DNA of 64,000 nt. Source: Acidimicrobiaceae bacterium RAAP-2 (GTDB lineage Bacteria > Actinomycetota > Acidimicrobiia > Acidimicrobiales > RAAP-2). The number at the start of each line of letters is the position of its first letter. Positions within the stretch are counted from its first letter, which is position 1. The stretch spans positions 1 to 64,000 of the forward strand of contig LMAD01000004.1 of assembly GCA_001443545.1 (NCBI GenBank), in the 5' to 3' direction. Positions 62,447 through 64,000 of the stretch are shown one piece after another. Under the pieces are notes generated by a model. The model had not been told where the DNA came from, did no database searches, and saw nothing but the letters and a program-made list of their open reading frames with translations. The position numbers and the translations under genes are program-made.

Positions 62447-63400
62447 ATGAATCTTCGAATGTGGTCGGTTGCTCGTCTCGCGAGCGCGGTAATCGTGATG
62501 TCGATGGGACTCGTCAGTGCTTCGGCCGGCGCATCGAGAACGCCCGCGGCTCGACACTTCCCCGACGTCGCGCGCGTCACGCCGGGTAGCGACTACTTGG
62601 CACTCGGTGACTCGGTCTCCTTCGGCTATCGCGAATCGACGACGGTGCCCGCCCCTGACTACAGTTCGGCCGCCAACTTCGTGGGCTTCCCCGAGGACAT
62701 TGCCTCCGCTCTCGGTCTGCACCTGGCGAACGCCTCGTGCCCGGGTGAGACCTCGTCGAGCTTCCTCAATGCCAGCGCGCAGAGCAATGGCTGCGAGAAT
62801 CACCTCAGTGCGACGGGAACGCTCGCGGCGGGGGGGTACCGATCGCTCTACCCGCTGCACGGGTCGTACAAGGGCAGCCAGATGGCCTACGCACTGCAGT
62901 ATTTGAAGGCGCACCCGCGAACCAGTTTGATCACGTTGATGATCGGGGCCAATGATGGCTTCATCTGCCAAGAGATCACGACGGACCAGTGCGCATCCCC
63001 GACGGAGTTGGCGCCCGTGCTCGCAACGGTCAAGAAGAACGTGGCCACCATCTTGCACGGACTGCGGGTCACCGCTCACTTCAAAGGTCAGATCGTTCTC
63101 GTCAACTACTACTCGACGGACTACTCCAACGCGTTGGCTTCGGCAGGCAGCCAAGCGCTCAATCAGGCCCTGGACGAGGGCGGTGCTGGATTCAATGTGA
63201 AAATCGCTGATGGCTACGCCGCCTTCAGCCACGCGGCCCAGTACTCCGCGGGCAACACGTGCAACGCCGGCTTACTCACGCAGCTGTACACGAGCAGCAC
63301 CGGCAGCACCGGCAGCACCATGACGGGTTGCGGGGTTCACCCGAGCGTGGGTGGACAGGCGATTCTCGCTCAGACGGTGGAGTCCGTAGTGCACAAGTAG
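62447..63400 (+). CDS. secreted SGNH/GDSL-like hydrolase
   Basis: A 317-residue exported esterase. After a signal peptide (residues about 1-30) come block I LALGDSVSFGY, a CPGETSS oxyanion region, MIGANDGF and the C-terminal CGVHPSVGGQ holding the catalytic His. A short Ser-Thr-Gly tandem (STGSTGS) sits near residue 285. ATG at 62447 has AAGGGGGAG upstream. It is distinct from the anchored SGNH protein at 27-29 kb. Confidence 0.87.
   Translation: MNLRMWSVARLASAVIVMSMGLVSASAGASRTPAARHFPDVARVTPGSDYLALGDSVSFGYRESTTVPAPDYSSAANFVGFPEDIASALGLHLANASCPGETSSSFLNASAQSNGCENHLSATGTLAAGGYRSLYPLHGSYKGSQMAYALQYLKAHPRTSLITLMIGANDGFICQEITTDQCASPTELAPVLATVKKNVATILHGLRVTAHFKGQIVLVNYYSTDYSNALASAGSQALNQALDEGGAGFNVKIADGYAAFSHAAQYSAGNTCNAGLLTQLYTSSTGSTGSTMTGCGVHPSVGGQAILAQTVESVVHK
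63291..63320 (+). repeat. 9-bp microsatellite-like repeat
   Basis: Near-perfect tandem units of GGCAGCACC encode the Gly-Ser-Thr tract of the SGNH hydrolase. Confidence 0.8.
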
Positions 63401-63522
63401 CGTTACGCGGTTCTCACGATAGTTGGGGGCTCGCGGTACGGCTGCGCGCCGAGCGTGTAATCGCGTTCGGCTGTGGGGACTGTTCACGCGGGAGGATTTC
63501 CCGTATTTGTGGGAAACTCTCG

Positions 63523-63599
63523 TGGTGGGGCTAGTAAGAATCGAACTTACGACCTCGTCATTATCAGTGACGCGCTCTAACCGACTGAGCTATAGCCCC
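63523..63599 (-). tRNA. tRNA-Ile (GAT)
   Basis: On the minus strand the acceptor GGGGCTA/TAGCCCC, D-loop, anticodon loop CTGATAA (anticodon GAT) and T-arm GTTCGATTC form a complete tRNA of 77 nt including an encoded CCA (complement of 63523-63525). It contrasts with tRNA-Leu in this window, which has no encoded CCA. Confidence 0.95.
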
Positions 63600-63636
63600 A
63601 AGGGTTTCTAATCTACACCAGCGACCCCAGTCGCTT

Positions 63637-64000
63637 CTACGGTGCATCCCAGAGCTTGGCGGCGATCGATTGGCTGGCGGTGGCGAGCAGGGTCCCCGAT
63701 TCGCTCCACAAGAAGGCGGTTCCCTGGCCGAAACCACCGACGAGGGCGTGCATGTGGATCTCGCAGAGTACCCACTCCGTCGGTTCGAGCGTGGCGATTC
63801 GAATCGTGTTGTCGAGACTCCGTCCGCGGGTGCGACGGCCGAGCGGGTCAGTCGCACCCCCCGAGACGAAGTCACCGAGGATCGCGACCGTGGCGGCGGA
63901 GGGTTCGAGGTGACCGGGGATGCGCGCCCAGATGGCGGTGGTCGGCGAGCCCGGTGTCCCGTCGATCTCACTGAAGCGGCGACCGAGCGCGACGCGGGTT
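63637..64000 (-). CDS. acyl-CoA thioesterase (TesB-like), 3' part only
   Basis: The last 121 codons of a minus-strand gene that runs off the window's right edge. The translation includes TRVALGRRFSEIDGTPG, ILGDFVSGGATDPL, GRSLDNTIRIATLEPTEWVL and HALVGGFGQGTAFLWSESG, ending KLWDAP. The SLDNT stretch and FGQG...LWSESG pattern are those of TesB-like double-hotdog thioesterases, which hydrolyse acyl-CoA. The start lies outside the window. Confidence 0.78.
   Translation of the reverse strand, partial: TRVALGRRFSEIDGTPGSPTTAIWARIPGHLEPSAATVAILGDFVSGGATDPLGRRTRGRSLDNTIRIATLEPTEWVLCEIHMHALVGGFGQGTAFLWSESGTLLATASQSIAAKLWDAP

Noticed and set aside
1..64000. CRISPR array
   Set aside because: No regular direct repeats with unique spacers and no Cas-like genes were seen anywhere in the window.

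Overview
This window is the chromosomal replication-origin region of a high-GC actinobacterium. On the minus strand it carries rpmH-rnpA-yidD-yidC-jag-rsmG, and on the plus strand dnaA-dnaN-recF-DUF721-gyrB-gyrA. A Ser/Thr-kinase cell-wall cluster (fhaA-fhaB-pstP-pbpA-pknB-crgA) lies 30 kb further on. Codon use and gene content look like Acidimicrobiia (Acidimicrobium/Ferrimicrobium-like). That placement is an inference from general gene order, not from a database search. A secreted G1-type acid peptidase gene would fit an acid-tolerant lifestyle.

Layout. 1-1.67 kb: non-coding DNA with five perfect ParB sites (parS) and imperfect repeats; parA/parB are not in the window. 1.67-4.87 kb: the leftward ribosome/membrane-insertion operon, including a 44-codon GTG-start rpmH. 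5.0-13.7 kb: the rightward dnaA-to-gyrA block, with a DnaA box just upstream of the start chosen for dnaA and the probable oriC between dnaA and dnaN. 13.7-34.5 kb: mixed housekeeping genes. These include an ABC-F ATPase, an ECF sigma factor with a membrane partner, an SDR protein, a MazG-like protein, a dienoyl-CoA-reductase-like flavoenzyme, a DUF885 metalloprotein, a methyltransferase, hydrolases, a GNAT, two secreted glycan/ester hydrolase-like proteins, an ABC-2 exporter and a DUF2156 protein.

34.5-47.1 kb is an accessory island, visibly less GC-rich over much of its length. It holds decayed coding sequence, a transposase remnant and a compact four-gene operon: a small basic-tailed protein, a Rad50/SMC-like ATPase with a CPAC zinc hook, a PD-(D/E)XK nuclease and a small CxxC protein. 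It then has a lipoprotein plus dual-peptidase pair, two small HTH proteins, and a tyrosine-recombinase-like gene coupled to a DDE transposase beside tRNA-Leu(CAG). The ATPase-nuclease operon is the best candidate for an undescribed, probably anti-phage or anti-plasmid, system.

47.2-53.3 kb is the PknB cluster, unusual in lacking rodA and pknA and in having an atypical PBP second motif. 53.3-59.6 kb carries metabolic genes (thiolase, two hotdog proteins, pirin, class III aminotransferase). 59.6-62.1 kb is decaying DNA: a YdeI-like pseudogene, and an ISL3-type insertion sequence with a frameshifted transposase and visible terminal repeats. A small intact membrane-protein gene sits between them. 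The window ends with an SGNH hydrolase, tRNA-Ile(GAT) and the 3' part of a thioesterase gene.
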